A stretch of 64,000 nt of DNA from Streptomyces sp. NBC_00271 (GTDB lineage: Bacteria; Actinomycetota; Actinomycetes; Streptomycetales; Streptomycetaceae): the NCBI RefSeq assembly GCF_036178845.1, contig NZ_CP108070.1:7812001-7876000 (forward strand), written 5' to 3'. The position numbers and the translations under genes are program-made. This document shows, one piece after another, positions 43,231 through 52,294 of the stretch (within the stretch, counting starts at the first letter, position 1; the number at the start of each line of letters is the position of its first letter). The notes below the pieces were generated by a model, which was not told the origin of the DNA, did not search any database, and saw only the letters and a program-made list of their open reading frames with translations.

Positions 43231-44970
43231 CTAGTCCCCGTGCCACGTCCGCCAAAGTGCCGCGTACGCCCCCTCGGCCGCCACCAGCTCGTCATGCGTG
43301 CCGAGTTCGGTGAGCAGGCCGTCCTCCATCACGGCGACCCGGTCCGCGTCGTGCGCGGTGTGCAGCCGGTGCGCGATGGCGATCACGGTGCGCCCCTCCA
43401 GTACGGCGGCGAGCGCACGCTCGGTGTGGCGCGCGGTCGTCGGATCGAGCAGGGCCGTCGCCTCGTCGAGGATGAGGGTGTGCGGGTCGGCCAGCACCAC
43501 CCGGGCCAGGGCGAGCTGCTGGGCCCGCGACCCGTCCGTCCGGCGGCCGCCGGTGCCGAGCTCGGTGTCCAGGCCGTCCGGCAGCTCCCGGACCCAGCCG
43601 TCGGCGCCGACGGCGGCCAGCGCCGCCCACAACGCCGTGTCATCGGCGGCGGGTTCGGCGATCAGCAGGTTGTCGCGAACGGTGCCCAGGAACACGTGGT
43701 GCTCCTGGGTGACGAGGACGACCTGCCGGCGCAGCTGCTCGGGATCGAGGTCGGCGATCGGTACGCCCCCCACCGTCACCGACCCGGACCGCGGCGCGTC
43801 GATGCCCGCGAGCAGTCGGCTCAGAGTGGTCTTCCCGGCACCGGAGGGCCCGACGACGGCCAGCCGTTCCCCGGGCCGCACGGTCAGGTCGACTCCGCGC
43901 AGCACCTCGCCCCCGCGGTCGTAGGAGTAGCGGACCTCCGTCACGTCGATCCGGTCGTCGACCGGGGTGGGCGAGCCCGACGGTACGGCCCGTGGCGCGC
44001 GGGCCAGCCCCTCGACGCGGGCGAACGAGGCGCCGCTGCTCTGGAGCTGCTCGACCTGCATCAGGATCTGGTCGAGCGGCTCCCCGAGCTGGCGCAGATA
44101 CAAGGTCGCGGCCACCACCGCACCCAGGCTCATCGCCCCCCTCGCGTGCAGGGCACCGCCCACCAGCAGGACGGCGACCACGGGAACGACGTACGACACC
44201 TCCACGGCCGGGAAGAACACGCTGCGCAGGAACAGGGTCCGCATCCGCCGGAGGCGGGACGTCTCCAGCGTCCGACGGCTCGCGGTGATCCGGCCGCGCT
44301 GCAGCCCGAACGCCTCCACCGTACGGGCACCGGAGGCGGTGGCCGCGAGGATCTCGGCGACGTCCGAGGTGGCGGTGCCCTCGGCGAGATACGCGGTGCG
44401 CGCACGGCGCAGATACCAGCGCAGGGCGAACCAGATGCCGACGAGCCCGAGCACCCCGCAGGCGCCGAGCAGCGGGGCGATGGCAAAGACCGCGCCGAGG
44501 ATGAACAACGCCTGGGCGCAGGAGATGAGCAGTTCGGGCCCGGCGTCGCGCAGGGTGTTGCCCACCACGGTGACATCGGCGGTGCCGCGCGCGGTCAGGT
44601 CACCGGTGCCGGCCCGCTCCACGACCGAGGCGGGCAGACTCAGCGCCCGCTCCACGAACTGCTCCCGCACCCGGGCCAGCGTCCGCTCCCCGAAGCGGTG
44701 CCCCACGTACCGGGCCCACCGCGCCAGCAGCAGCTGCGCCAGTGAGCACACCAGGATGACCGACGCCAGCCGGTCCACGACGTCCACACCGTCCCCGGCC
44801 CGTACGTCGTCGATGATCCGCCCGAGCAGCCAGGGCCCGACCAGACCGGCCGCGGCGGCCAGCACGTTGAGGCCGAGCACGGCAGCGAAGGCCCGCCCGT
44901 CCGCCCGGATCAGCCGCAGTGCCGCCCGGCGCACCTCGGCGGGTTCGGCGACCGGCAGATGCGCGCTCAT
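43231..44970 (-). CDS. ABC exporter half-transporter, degenerate signature motif
   Basis: A 579-aa type IV (ABCB-like) half-transporter: six transmembrane helices followed by an ATPase domain. Walker A is intact (VVGPSGAGKTTLS, about residue 372), as are the Q loop (VTQEHH), Walker B (LILDEATALLD) and H loop (IAIAHRLH). The signature motif is lost: TDGSRAQQLALARV replaces LSGGQ. The ATG at 44970 overlaps the stop of the partner gene (44967) as ATGA. The partner has a canonical signature but broken Walker motifs, so the two form a heterodimer with one working ATP site. The exported substrate is unknown. Confidence 0.93.
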   Translation of the reverse strand: MSAHLPVAEPAEVRRAALRLIRADGRAFAAVLGLNVLAAAAGLVGPWLLGRIIDDVRAGDGVDVVDRLASVILVCSLAQLLLARWARYVGHRFGERTLARVREQFVERALSLPASVVERAGTGDLTARGTADVTVVGNTLRDAGPELLISCAQALFILGAVFAIAPLLGACGVLGLVGIWFALRWYLRRARTAYLAEGTATSDVAEILAATASGARTVEAFGLQRGRITASRRTLETSRLRRMRTLFLRSVFFPAVEVSYVVPVVAVLLVGGALHARGAMSLGAVVAATLYLRQLGEPLDQILMQVEQLQSSGASFARVEGLARAPRAVPSGSPTPVDDRIDVTEVRYSYDRGGEVLRGVDLTVRPGERLAVVGPSGAGKTTLSRLLAGIDAPRSGSVTVGGVPIADLDPEQLRRQVVLVTQEHHVFLGTVRDNLLIAEPAADDTALWAALAAVGADGWVRELPDGLDTELGTGGRRTDGSRAQQLALARVVLADPHTLILDEATALLDPTTARHTERALAAVLEGRTVIAIAHRLHTAHDADRVAVMEDGLLTELGTHDELVAAEGAYAALWRTWHGD

Positions 44971-46676
44971 CGCAGGACCTCTTCCGTGTCGCGGGCCACC
45001 AGTGCCCGGTATCCCGGCTCCCCGTCGAGGAGTTCGTGATGGCTGCCGCTCGCCGCGACCTTTCCGTCGACCAGGAAGTGCACCGTGTCCACCTGGTCGA
45101 GCATCAGCGGCGAGGTGCTGGTGACGACGGTCGTACGGCCCGAGCGTGCGGCCCGCAGCCGGGCCGCCACGGCCGCCTCGGTGTGCGCGTCGAGCGCCGA
45201 GGTGGGTTCGACGGCGAGCAGTACCTCGGGGTCGGCGAGCAGCGCCCGCACCAGGCGTACGCGCTGTCGCTGGCCGCCGGAGAGGTTGCGGCCCTGGGCG
45301 GCGACGTCCGAGTCGAGACCGTCGGGGAGACCGAGCACGATGTCGTCCGCCGCCGCCGCGCGCACCGCCCGGGCGATCGTCTCCTCGTCGTGCTCCCGGC
45401 GGCCGGAGACCAGCTCGCGCAGGGTGCCCGCGAACAGGTCGGCCTCGTTGTCCGCGACCAGGATCCGCTCGCGCACCTGCGCCAGGGCGATCTCGTCGAG
45501 CCGTACGCCACCCCACGTGACCGCCGACTCCGCGTACCGGCCGAGGCGGTCGACGACGGCCTCGGACTCCACGGGATCCGCTCCGACCAGCGCGGTGAGC
45601 CGCCCCGGCAGCACCCGTACCCCGGAGTCCAGATCGTGCAGCACCGCCGGGGAGGCGGGCGCGTCCCGGGCGTCGGGGTGGTCGGCGACGGGCTCCAGGG
45701 ACAGGAACCGTACGACACGTCGGGCGGCGACGACGGCCCGGCTGAGCTGGTAGCCGCTCTCGATGAAGAAGTACACCGGCGCCACGAGGACCGCGGCATA
45801 GCCGTACACGGACACCAACTGGCCGATGGTGATCTCCCCCTGGGCCGCCAGCCGGGCCGCGAGCCAGGTCACGACGGCGAGGAAGAGGGTCGGCAGCCCC
45901 GTGCCCAGTGCCTGGATCCAGCTGGTCGCCGCCCCGACCCGGTACCCCTGCGTCCGCAGCTGCTGCGAGTCGCGGCGGAAGGTGTCCGCGAACAGCCCCT
46001 TGCCGCCCAGGCCGTTGAGGACGCGCAGGCCGCCCGCGAGATCGCCGATCCGCGCGGTCAGCACGCCCTGCCGCTCGCGGTACTCGGTCTCCGCGCCCTG
46101 CAGCCGACCCATCAGCGGGCCGACGAACCCGGCGGTCAGCGGCACCCCGAGGAGTATCACCACCGAGAGCTGGAGCGAGACCGACATCAGCAGCGCGGCC
46201 ACCACGCCGTAGGTGACGATCGCGGCGACGCCGGGACCGACGACGGTCAGCGACTGGCTGATCGTCTGGACGTCACCGACGCCGATCGTGACGACCTCCC
46301 CGGCGCCGACCTGGCGGCCCAGCGCGGCACCCAGCCGCGCCGACTGCCCGACCACGACCTTGACCGTGCGGAAGTTGGCGTCCATCCGGACCTTGGTCAT
46401 GGTGCGGTGCCGCATGATGCCCAGCCAGGCGTTGAACACGCCGATGCCCAGCACGGCGGCCGTCCAGCCGAACAGCGCGCCCCGGTCGCCCGGCTCCAGG
46501 CCGTCGTCGATCGCACGGGACAGCAGATACGGCGGCAGCGCCAGGAGCGTCATCCAGACCGTGGCGAGCAGCGCGCCGGCCGCGCTGCGCCCCGACTGCC
46601 GGGTGACCAGCCACCACAGATACCGCCACCCGCCCCGACAGTCGGGCGTCCCCGGGTCCTCGTGCGCGTCGATCAT
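44967..46676 (-). CDS. ABC exporter half-transporter, lost Walker A and B
   Basis: A 569-aa half-transporter, partner of the gene at 43231. The membrane domain is normal, but the ATPase domain has LVGADPVESEAVVDRL (about residue 362) where GxxGxGKS/T should be, with no P-loop lysine, and VLLAVEPTSALD where the Walker B Asp should be. The signature LSGGQRQRVRLVRALLADPE is perfect. The frame is intact and overlaps its partner, so this is a specialised non-catalytic subunit rather than a pseudogene. It supplies the signature motif to the partner's Walker A/B site. Confidence 0.93.
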   Translation of the reverse strand: MIDAHEDPGTPDCRGGWRYLWWLVTRQSGRSAAGALLATVWMTLLALPPYLLSRAIDDGLEPGDRGALFGWTAAVLGIGVFNAWLGIMRHRTMTKVRMDANFRTVKVVVGQSARLGAALGRQVGAGEVVTIGVGDVQTISQSLTVVGPGVAAIVTYGVVAALLMSVSLQLSVVILLGVPLTAGFVGPLMGRLQGAETEYRERQGVLTARIGDLAGGLRVLNGLGGKGLFADTFRRDSQQLRTQGYRVGAATSWIQALGTGLPTLFLAVVTWLAARLAAQGEITIGQLVSVYGYAAVLVAPVYFFIESGYQLSRAVVAARRVVRFLSLEPVADHPDARDAPASPAVLHDLDSGVRVLPGRLTALVGADPVESEAVVDRLGRYAESAVTWGGVRLDEIALAQVRERILVADNEADLFAGTLRELVSGRREHDEETIARAVRAAAADDIVLGLPDGLDSDVAAQGRNLSGGQRQRVRLVRALLADPEVLLAVEPTSALDAHTEAAVAARLRAARSGRTTVVTSTSPLMLDQVDTVHFLVDGKVAASGSHHELLDGEPGYRALVARDTEEVLR

Positions 46677-46736
46677 CCAGCCCCCATGCCTTTCACTTAC
46701 CGTCCGCCGTCCGCCGTACGAGTCGCTCGCCGTCCG

Positions 46737-48656
46737 CTATACGAGACTGTCGCGCCACGCCTGGTGCAGGTCCGCGAACCTGCCGGTGGACGCGACGAGT
46801 TCGGCCGGACTGCCGTCCTCGACCACCCGCCCGTGCTCCATCACCAGCACCCGGTCGGCGATCTCCACCGTGGACAGGCGGTGGGCGATGACCACCGCCG
46901 TCCGGCCGCGCAGGACCGTCGACATGGCGCGCTGCACCGCCCGTTCCCCCGGGATGTCGAGGGAACTGGTGGCCTCGTCGAGGATGAGAACGGCCGGGTC
47001 GGCGAGCAACGCCCGTGCGAAGGCGACGAGTTGGCGCTGTCCGGCGGAGATACGGCCGCCCCGTTTGCGTACGTCCGTGTCGTAGCCCTCGGGCAGCGCG
47101 CTGATGAAGTCGTGGGCGCCGATCGCCTTGGCGGCCCGCTCGATCTCCTCGCGGCTCGCGTCGGAGCGGCCGATGGCGATGTTCTCGGCGACCGTGCCGG
47201 AGAACAGGAAGGCCTCCTGGGTCACCATCACCACCCCGCGCCGCAGTTCGGGCACGGACAGCTCGCGCAGGTCGACGCCGTCGAGCAGGACCCGGCCGTC
47301 CGTCGGGTCGTAGAAGCGGGCCAGCAGCTTGGCGAGCGTCGACTTGCCCGCGCCCGTCGAGCCGACCACGGCCACCGTCTGCCCCGCGGGGAGCGTGAGC
47401 GAGAAGGTGGGCAGCACCTCGCCGCCGGTGCGGTAGGCGAAGCGTACGTCCTCGAAGACGACCTCGCGGCCCGGCTGCGCGGAGGCGAGCGCGGGCAGCC
47501 GCCTCGGTTCGGCCGGCTCCGGCACGGACGGCGTCTGGGCCAGCAGGCCCGCGATCTTCTCCAGCGAGGCCGCCGCGGACTGGTAGGCGTTGAGGAACAT
47601 GCCCAGCCGGTCGATCGGGTCGTACAGGCGGCGTAGATACAGCACCGAGGCGGCCAGCACGCCCAGCGCCAGCGAACCCCCGGCCACCCGGTACGCGCCC
47701 CACAGCACGATCCCCGCGACCGCCGTGTTGGCGACCAGTCGGGAGCCGACGACATAGCGGGCCATCTCCAGCAGGGCGTCGCCGTTGGTGCGCTCGTGGC
47801 GCTTGTTGAGCACCCGGAACTCGGCGTCGTTGGCCTCCTCGCGGCGGAACGCGCGCACCGGCCGGATCCCGTTCATCGTCTCCGCGAACTTCACGATGAC
47901 CGCGGCGATCGCGGTCGAGCGGAGACGGTAGATACGGCCCGCGCGGCGCCGGTACTGCCGTACGAGAAGGTAGAGCGGCACGAAGGACGCCACCGCCACC
48001 GCGCCCAGGCCCAGATCCAGCCAGAGCAGCATCGCCGAGATGTAGACGAAGGACAGGATCACCGTGATGAGCTCCTGCAGACCCTCGCTGAGCAGTTCGC
48101 GCAGCGACTCGACGTCCGTCGTGGAGCGGGAGATCAGCCGGCCCGAGGTGTAGCGCTCGTGGAAGTCGATGCTGAGCGCCTGCGCGTGGCGGAAGATCCG
48201 GCCGCGCAGGTCGAGCAGCACGTCCTGGTTGACGCGGGCGGACGCCTGGGTGAAGGCGTACTGGAGTCCGCCGGCGGCCAGCGCGCACAGCAGATAGCCG
48301 ACACCCACCGCGATCAGCGGGCCGTGGTCGTGCGCGCGGAACGCCGGTACGGCGCGGTCGATGGCGTACGCGACGATCAGCGGGCCCGCCTGGATGGCGG
48401 CCTGCTGGAGCAGGAGCAGCACCATCGTCACCACCACGCGGGCCTTGAGCGGGGTGAGGAGGGAGCGCAGCAGCGCGGCGGTGGCGCCCGGGGGAGTGGG
48501 CAGGGCGTCGCGGTCGAAGGGGTCCTGGTGCTTGTGGGACTCCCGCGCGTCCGGACGGTCCTTGCCGGGCTCCCCACCGTCGGGTTCCGTGCCCGCTTCC
48601 TTGCCCGGTTCCCGGTCCGGTTCCTTGTTCGGCGCGGTCGTCGTGGGCGCCGTCAT
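46737..48656 (-). CDS. ABC exporter half-transporter (catalytic subunit)
   Basis: A 639-aa half-transporter. A charged ~50-residue N-terminal extension precedes six transmembrane helices. ATPase motifs: Walker A VVGSTGAGKSTLAKLL (about residue 430), signature ISAGQRQLVAFARAL (LSGGQ altered to ISAGQ), Walker B LILDEATSSLD with catalytic Glu, and VIAHRLSTVE. The ATG at 48656 overlaps the stop of the partner gene (48653) as ATGA. Together they resemble TM287/288-type heterodimeric multidrug exporters. Confidence 0.93.
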   Translation of the reverse strand: MTAPTTTAPNKEPDREPGKEAGTEPDGGEPGKDRPDARESHKHQDPFDRDALPTPPGATAALLRSLLTPLKARVVVTMVLLLLQQAAIQAGPLIVAYAIDRAVPAFRAHDHGPLIAVGVGYLLCALAAGGLQYAFTQASARVNQDVLLDLRGRIFRHAQALSIDFHERYTSGRLISRSTTDVESLRELLSEGLQELITVILSFVYISAMLLWLDLGLGAVAVASFVPLYLLVRQYRRRAGRIYRLRSTAIAAVIVKFAETMNGIRPVRAFRREEANDAEFRVLNKRHERTNGDALLEMARYVVGSRLVANTAVAGIVLWGAYRVAGGSLALGVLAASVLYLRRLYDPIDRLGMFLNAYQSAAASLEKIAGLLAQTPSVPEPAEPRRLPALASAQPGREVVFEDVRFAYRTGGEVLPTFSLTLPAGQTVAVVGSTGAGKSTLAKLLARFYDPTDGRVLLDGVDLRELSVPELRRGVVMVTQEAFLFSGTVAENIAIGRSDASREEIERAAKAIGAHDFISALPEGYDTDVRKRGGRISAGQRQLVAFARALLADPAVLILDEATSSLDIPGERAVQRAMSTVLRGRTAVVIAHRLSTVEIADRVLVMEHGRVVEDGSPAELVASTGRFADLHQAWRDSLV

Positions 48657-50458
48657 CGGTCGGCCTCCTCGTCACCTGACATCAGATGGGCGTACTCGGC
48701 GTTGCTGCGCAGCAGTTCGTGGTGGGTGCCGACCGCGGTGATACGGCCGCCGGAGAGCAGGGCCACGCGGTCGGCGAGCAGGACCGTGGACGGGCGGTGC
48801 GCCACGATCAGCGCGGTCGTCTCCGCCAGTACGCGGCGCAGCGCGGCCTCGACCGCGGCCTCCGTGTGGACGTCCAGCGCCGACAGGGGGTCGTCGAGGA
48901 CGAGGAAGCCGGGGCGGCCCACGACGGCCCGCGCGAGCGCGAGACGCTGGCGCTGGCCGCCGGACAGGCTCAGGCCCTGCTCGCCGACCTGGGTCCGCGT
49001 GCCCTGCGGGAGCGCGTGCGCGAAGTCGGCCTGGGCGACGGCGAGGGCACGGTCCAGGTCCGCTTCGCCCGCGGTGTCCGGGGCGCCCATGAGCACGTTC
49101 TCCCCGACGCCGGCCGAGAAGAGGGTGGGCTCCTCGAAGGCCACGGCCACGCGCGCGCGAAGCTCCTCGCGGGGCATCGCCGTGATGTCCTCGCCGTCCA
49201 GTGTGATCCGCCCGGCCGTCACCTCGTGCAGCCGTGGGACGAGGGCGGTGAGGGTGGTCTTCCCGGTGCCGGTCGCGCCGACCAGGGCCATCGACTCACC
49301 CGGACGGATGTGCAGATCGATGCGGTCGAGGACGGGGGGCGCGTCCGCCGGGGCGTCGGGATAGCGGAACTGGACGCCGTGGAAGCGGAGTCCGCCCTCG
49401 CCCTTCCCGTTGGCGACCGCGGACGTACTGGCGGCGACCGCGGATGTCCCGGTGGACTCCGGCTGCTCGTCCATCACCTCGAAGTACCGCTCCGTCGCCG
49501 TCGCCGCCTCCTGGCTCATCGCGAGGAGGAAGCCGATGGACTCGACGGGCCAGCGCAGCGCCAGCGCCGTGGACAGGAACGCCACCAGCGTGCCGGCGGA
49601 CAGTCGGCCGTCGGCGACCTGGACCGTGCCGAGCACGAGGGCGGCGCCGATGGCGAGTTCGGGGAGGGTGACGATGACCGCCAGGATGGCGGCGAGGAGG
49701 CGGGCCTTGGCCAGCTCCGTGCCGCGCAGGGTGCGGGACAGCTCGCGAAAGGCGAGGGCCTGGCTGCGGTGGCGCCCGAAGCCCTTGATGATGCGGATGC
49801 CGAGCACGCTCTCCTCGACGACCGTCGTCAGATCGCCCACCTGGTCCTGGGCCCGCCGCGCCACCAGCGAGTAGTGCCGCTCGAAGAGCCAGCAGACCGC
49901 CATCAGAGGCACCGCGGGAGCGAGCAGCACCAGACCGAGGGTCCACTCCTGGGCCAGCATGATCATGACGCCGACGAGGATCGTCACAGAGTTGACCAGC
50001 AGGAACGTCAGGGGGAAGGCGAGGAACTGGCGCACCAGCATCAGGTCCGTGGTGCCCCGGGACAGCAGCTGACCGGAGGCCCAGCGGTCGTGGAAGGCGA
50101 CCGGGAGCCGCTGCAGATGCCGGTACAGATCCGCCCGCATGTCGGCCTCGACCCCCGACAGGGGCCGCGCCACCAGCCACCGCCGCAGCCCGAACAGCAC
50201 CGCCTCCGCGATACCGAGCAGCAGCAGATACAGCGCGCCGAGCCAGATGCCCGCCACGTCGTGCTCGGCCACCGGACCGTCCACCATCCACTTCAGGACG
50301 AGCGGGAACACCAGCCCCGTACAGGAGGCGAGGACCGCGACGAAGGCGGCACTGAACAGCCGCGTGCGCACCGGCCGCACGTACGGCCACAGGCGCAGCA
50401 GGCTGCGTACGGTCGAATGGTCGGCTCGGCCCGGGGTCACCGCATCTGGAGTGGACAT
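48653..50458 (-). CDS. ABC exporter half-transporter (Asp instead of catalytic Glu)
   Basis: A 601-aa half-transporter, first gene of the pair. Walker A LVGATGTGKTTLTALV (about residue 393), signature LSLSGGQRQRLALARAV canonical, but Walker B reads LVLDDPLSALD, with Asp replacing the catalytic Glu, the classic mark of the degenerate site in heterodimeric exporters. Start at ATG 50458 (MSTPDAVTPG); upstream open sequence is not coding. The 60-bp gap between 46737 and the next pair (46676) suggests all four half-transporter genes may be one operon. Substrate unknown. Confidence 0.93.
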   Translation of the reverse strand: MSTPDAVTPGRADHSTVRSLLRLWPYVRPVRTRLFSAAFVAVLASCTGLVFPLVLKWMVDGPVAEHDVAGIWLGALYLLLLGIAEAVLFGLRRWLVARPLSGVEADMRADLYRHLQRLPVAFHDRWASGQLLSRGTTDLMLVRQFLAFPLTFLLVNSVTILVGVMIMLAQEWTLGLVLLAPAVPLMAVCWLFERHYSLVARRAQDQVGDLTTVVEESVLGIRIIKGFGRHRSQALAFRELSRTLRGTELAKARLLAAILAVIVTLPELAIGAALVLGTVQVADGRLSAGTLVAFLSTALALRWPVESIGFLLAMSQEAATATERYFEVMDEQPESTGTSAVAASTSAVANGKGEGGLRFHGVQFRYPDAPADAPPVLDRIDLHIRPGESMALVGATGTGKTTLTALVPRLHEVTAGRITLDGEDITAMPREELRARVAVAFEEPTLFSAGVGENVLMGAPDTAGEADLDRALAVAQADFAHALPQGTRTQVGEQGLSLSGGQRQRLALARAVVGRPGFLVLDDPLSALDVHTEAAVEAALRRVLAETTALIVAHRPSTVLLADRVALLSGGRITAVGTHHELLRSNAEYAHLMSGDEEADR

Positions 50459-50649
50459 CAGGATCGAGCCTACGGTTCGGCACTGACAGAGCCCACCGAG
50501 TTTTGGCCCGACCTGAATCGTTCCACGGATCCGGGTCCGGTGCCCCGGGCCTGGGGCTCGGTCGTATCGCCGCATCAACCGATCGGCTGATGCCGCTTCG
50601 AGCGTGATGGACGATGTGCCCGCTCCCGTCCCGCCGGGATCCTCGGGAC

Positions 50650-51552
50650 ATGTCAGTCATCGAAGTCACCGGACTGCGCAAGTCCTACGGCGGTCGGCCC
50701 GTCGTCGACGGTGTCTCCTTCGCCGTCGAGGAGGGCGAGATCTTCGGGATCCTCGGCCCGAACGGCGCCGGCAAGACCACCACCGTCGAGTGCGTCGAGG
50801 GCCTGCGGATCCCCGACGCGGGCCGCGTCCGGGTCACCGGGCTCGACCCCGTCGCCGACCACGAACAGGTCGCCCGCGTCCTCGGCGCCCAGCTCCAGGA
50901 GAGCGAGCTCCAGGCCAAGCTCACCGTCCGCGAGGCCCTGGAGCTGTACGCGGCCTTCTATCGGCACCCCGCCGACTGGCGGCCCCTCGCCGAACGCCTC
51001 GGCCTGACCGCCAAGCTCACCACCCGCTTCGCGAAGCTCTCCGGAGGCCAGAAACAGCGCCTGTTCATCGCGCTCGCGCTCATCGGCAACCCCCGGGTCG
51101 TCGTCCTCGACGAACTGACCACCGGGCTCGACCCGCGCGCCCGCCGCGACACCTGGCAGCTCATCGAGGACGTCCGGGCGAGCGGGGTCACCGTCCTGCT
51201 CGTCACGCACTTCATGGAGGAGGCGCAGCGCCTGTGCGACCGGGTCGCCGTGATCGACAAGGGCCGGGTGGCCGCCCTGGACACCCCGTCAGGCCTGATC
51301 CGGCGCTCGGCGGGCTCCACCGTCATCAGCTTCACGCCGTCCGCGCCGCTGGACGAGGGTGACCTGAACGCGCTGCCCGCGCTCGCGTCGGTCGAGCACA
51401 AGGACGGCAGGATCACGCTGTCCGGCACCGACGAGACCGTCAACGCGGTCATCACCCTGCTCGCCCGGGGCCACATCACCGCCCGCCAACTCCGCGTCAC
51501 CGACGCCACGTTGGACGACGCGTTCCTGGACCTGACGGAGGTCACCTCATGA
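50650..51552 (+). CDS. ABC exporter ATP-binding protein (DrrA-like)
   Basis: A 300-aa ATPase of an ABC-2 exporter. Walker A ILGPNGAGKTTTVECVEGL, signature KLSGGQKQRLFIALAL, Walker B VVLDELTTGLDPRARR, and the C-terminal regulatory tail typical of DrrA/NatA proteins. ATG 50650 is preceded by a weak ribosome-binding site. Its stop overlaps the permease start as ATGA. The following kinase and regulator genes make a four-gene operon typical of antibiotic- or peptide-responsive export. Confidence 0.93.
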   Translation: MSVIEVTGLRKSYGGRPVVDGVSFAVEEGEIFGILGPNGAGKTTTVECVEGLRIPDAGRVRVTGLDPVADHEQVARVLGAQLQESELQAKLTVREALELYAAFYRHPADWRPLAERLGLTAKLTTRFAKLSGGQKQRLFIALALIGNPRVVVLDELTTGLDPRARRDTWQLIEDVRASGVTVLLVTHFMEEAQRLCDRVAVIDKGRVAALDTPSGLIRRSAGSTVISFTPSAPLDEGDLNALPALASVEHKDGRITLSGTDETVNAVITLLARGHITARQLRVTDATLDDAFLDLTEVTS

Positions 51553-52283
51553 ACACCGCGGTCCTGCGCACCGAGTTGCGTCTCTTCCGCCGCGAACCGG
51601 GCGCCCTCTTCTGGATCCTGGCGTTCCCCACCCTGCTGCTGGTGATCCTGGGTTCCATCCCGTCCTTCCGCCAACACCACGCCGACCTGGGCGGCCTGCG
51701 CACGGTCGACGTGTACGTCCCGGTCGCCGTACTCCTCGGCATGATCGTCGGCGCGCTGCAGGCGATGCCGCAGAACATCACCGGCTACCGCGAGCGCGGC
51801 ATCCTGCGCCGCATGTCCACCACTCCGGTACGCCCGTCCGCCCTGCTGTCCGCGCAGATGCTGGTCTACGGCGCGGCGGCGCTCGTCTCGGCCCTGTGCG
51901 CGCTCGCGGTGGGCCGACTCGCCTTCGACGTACGACTGCCCGAGCAGCCGTACGGCTATCTCCTCGCCCTGCTCCTCGCGATCCTGGCCGCGCTCGCGCT
52001 CGGCGCCGTGGTCTCCGCGCTGTCCCGGACGACGAAGATCGCGGGCGCGATCGGGTCGGCGGTGTTCTTCCCGATGATGTTCTGCGCGGGCGTGTGGCTG
52101 CCGGTGCAGGCCATGCCGGACGGACTCGCTCGAGTCGTCGGCTACACCCCGTTCGGCGCCGCCGCGCAGGCCCTGAACCGGGCGGCGGCGGGCGACTGGC
52201 CGGGCTGGGCGCACCTGGGAGTGCTGGCGGCCTGGACGGTGCTGCTGACGGCCGGTGCCTCGCGCTGGTTCCGCTGGGAGTAG
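51549..52283 (+). CDS. ABC-2 type exporter permease
   Basis: A 244-aa membrane protein, partner of the ATPase at 50650. Six hydrophobic segments start with GALFWILAFPTLLLVILGSI, with the family loop YRERGILRRMSTTPVRPSAL between segments 2 and 3 and the C-terminal GYTPFGAAAQALNRAAAGDW. Likely exports a drug or lipid. Eleven bases separate it from the kinase gene, whose ribosome-binding site overlaps its stop. Confidence 0.93.
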   Translation: MNTAVLRTELRLFRREPGALFWILAFPTLLLVILGSIPSFRQHHADLGGLRTVDVYVPVAVLLGMIVGALQAMPQNITGYRERGILRRMSTTPVRPSALLSAQMLVYGAAALVSALCALAVGRLAFDVRLPEQPYGYLLALLLAILAALALGAVVSALSRTTKIAGAIGSAVFFPMMFCAGVWLPVQAMPDGLARVVGYTPFGAAAQALNRAAAGDWPGWAHLGVLAAWTVLLTAGASRWFRWE

Positions 52284-52294
52284 GGGAGGCGGCC

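Noticed and set aside
44967..46676. Possible ABC transporter pseudogene because Walker A and B are broken
   Set aside because: The frame is intact, the signature motif is perfect, the gene overlaps its partner, and the partner shows the complementary loss, which indicates a specialised subunit.
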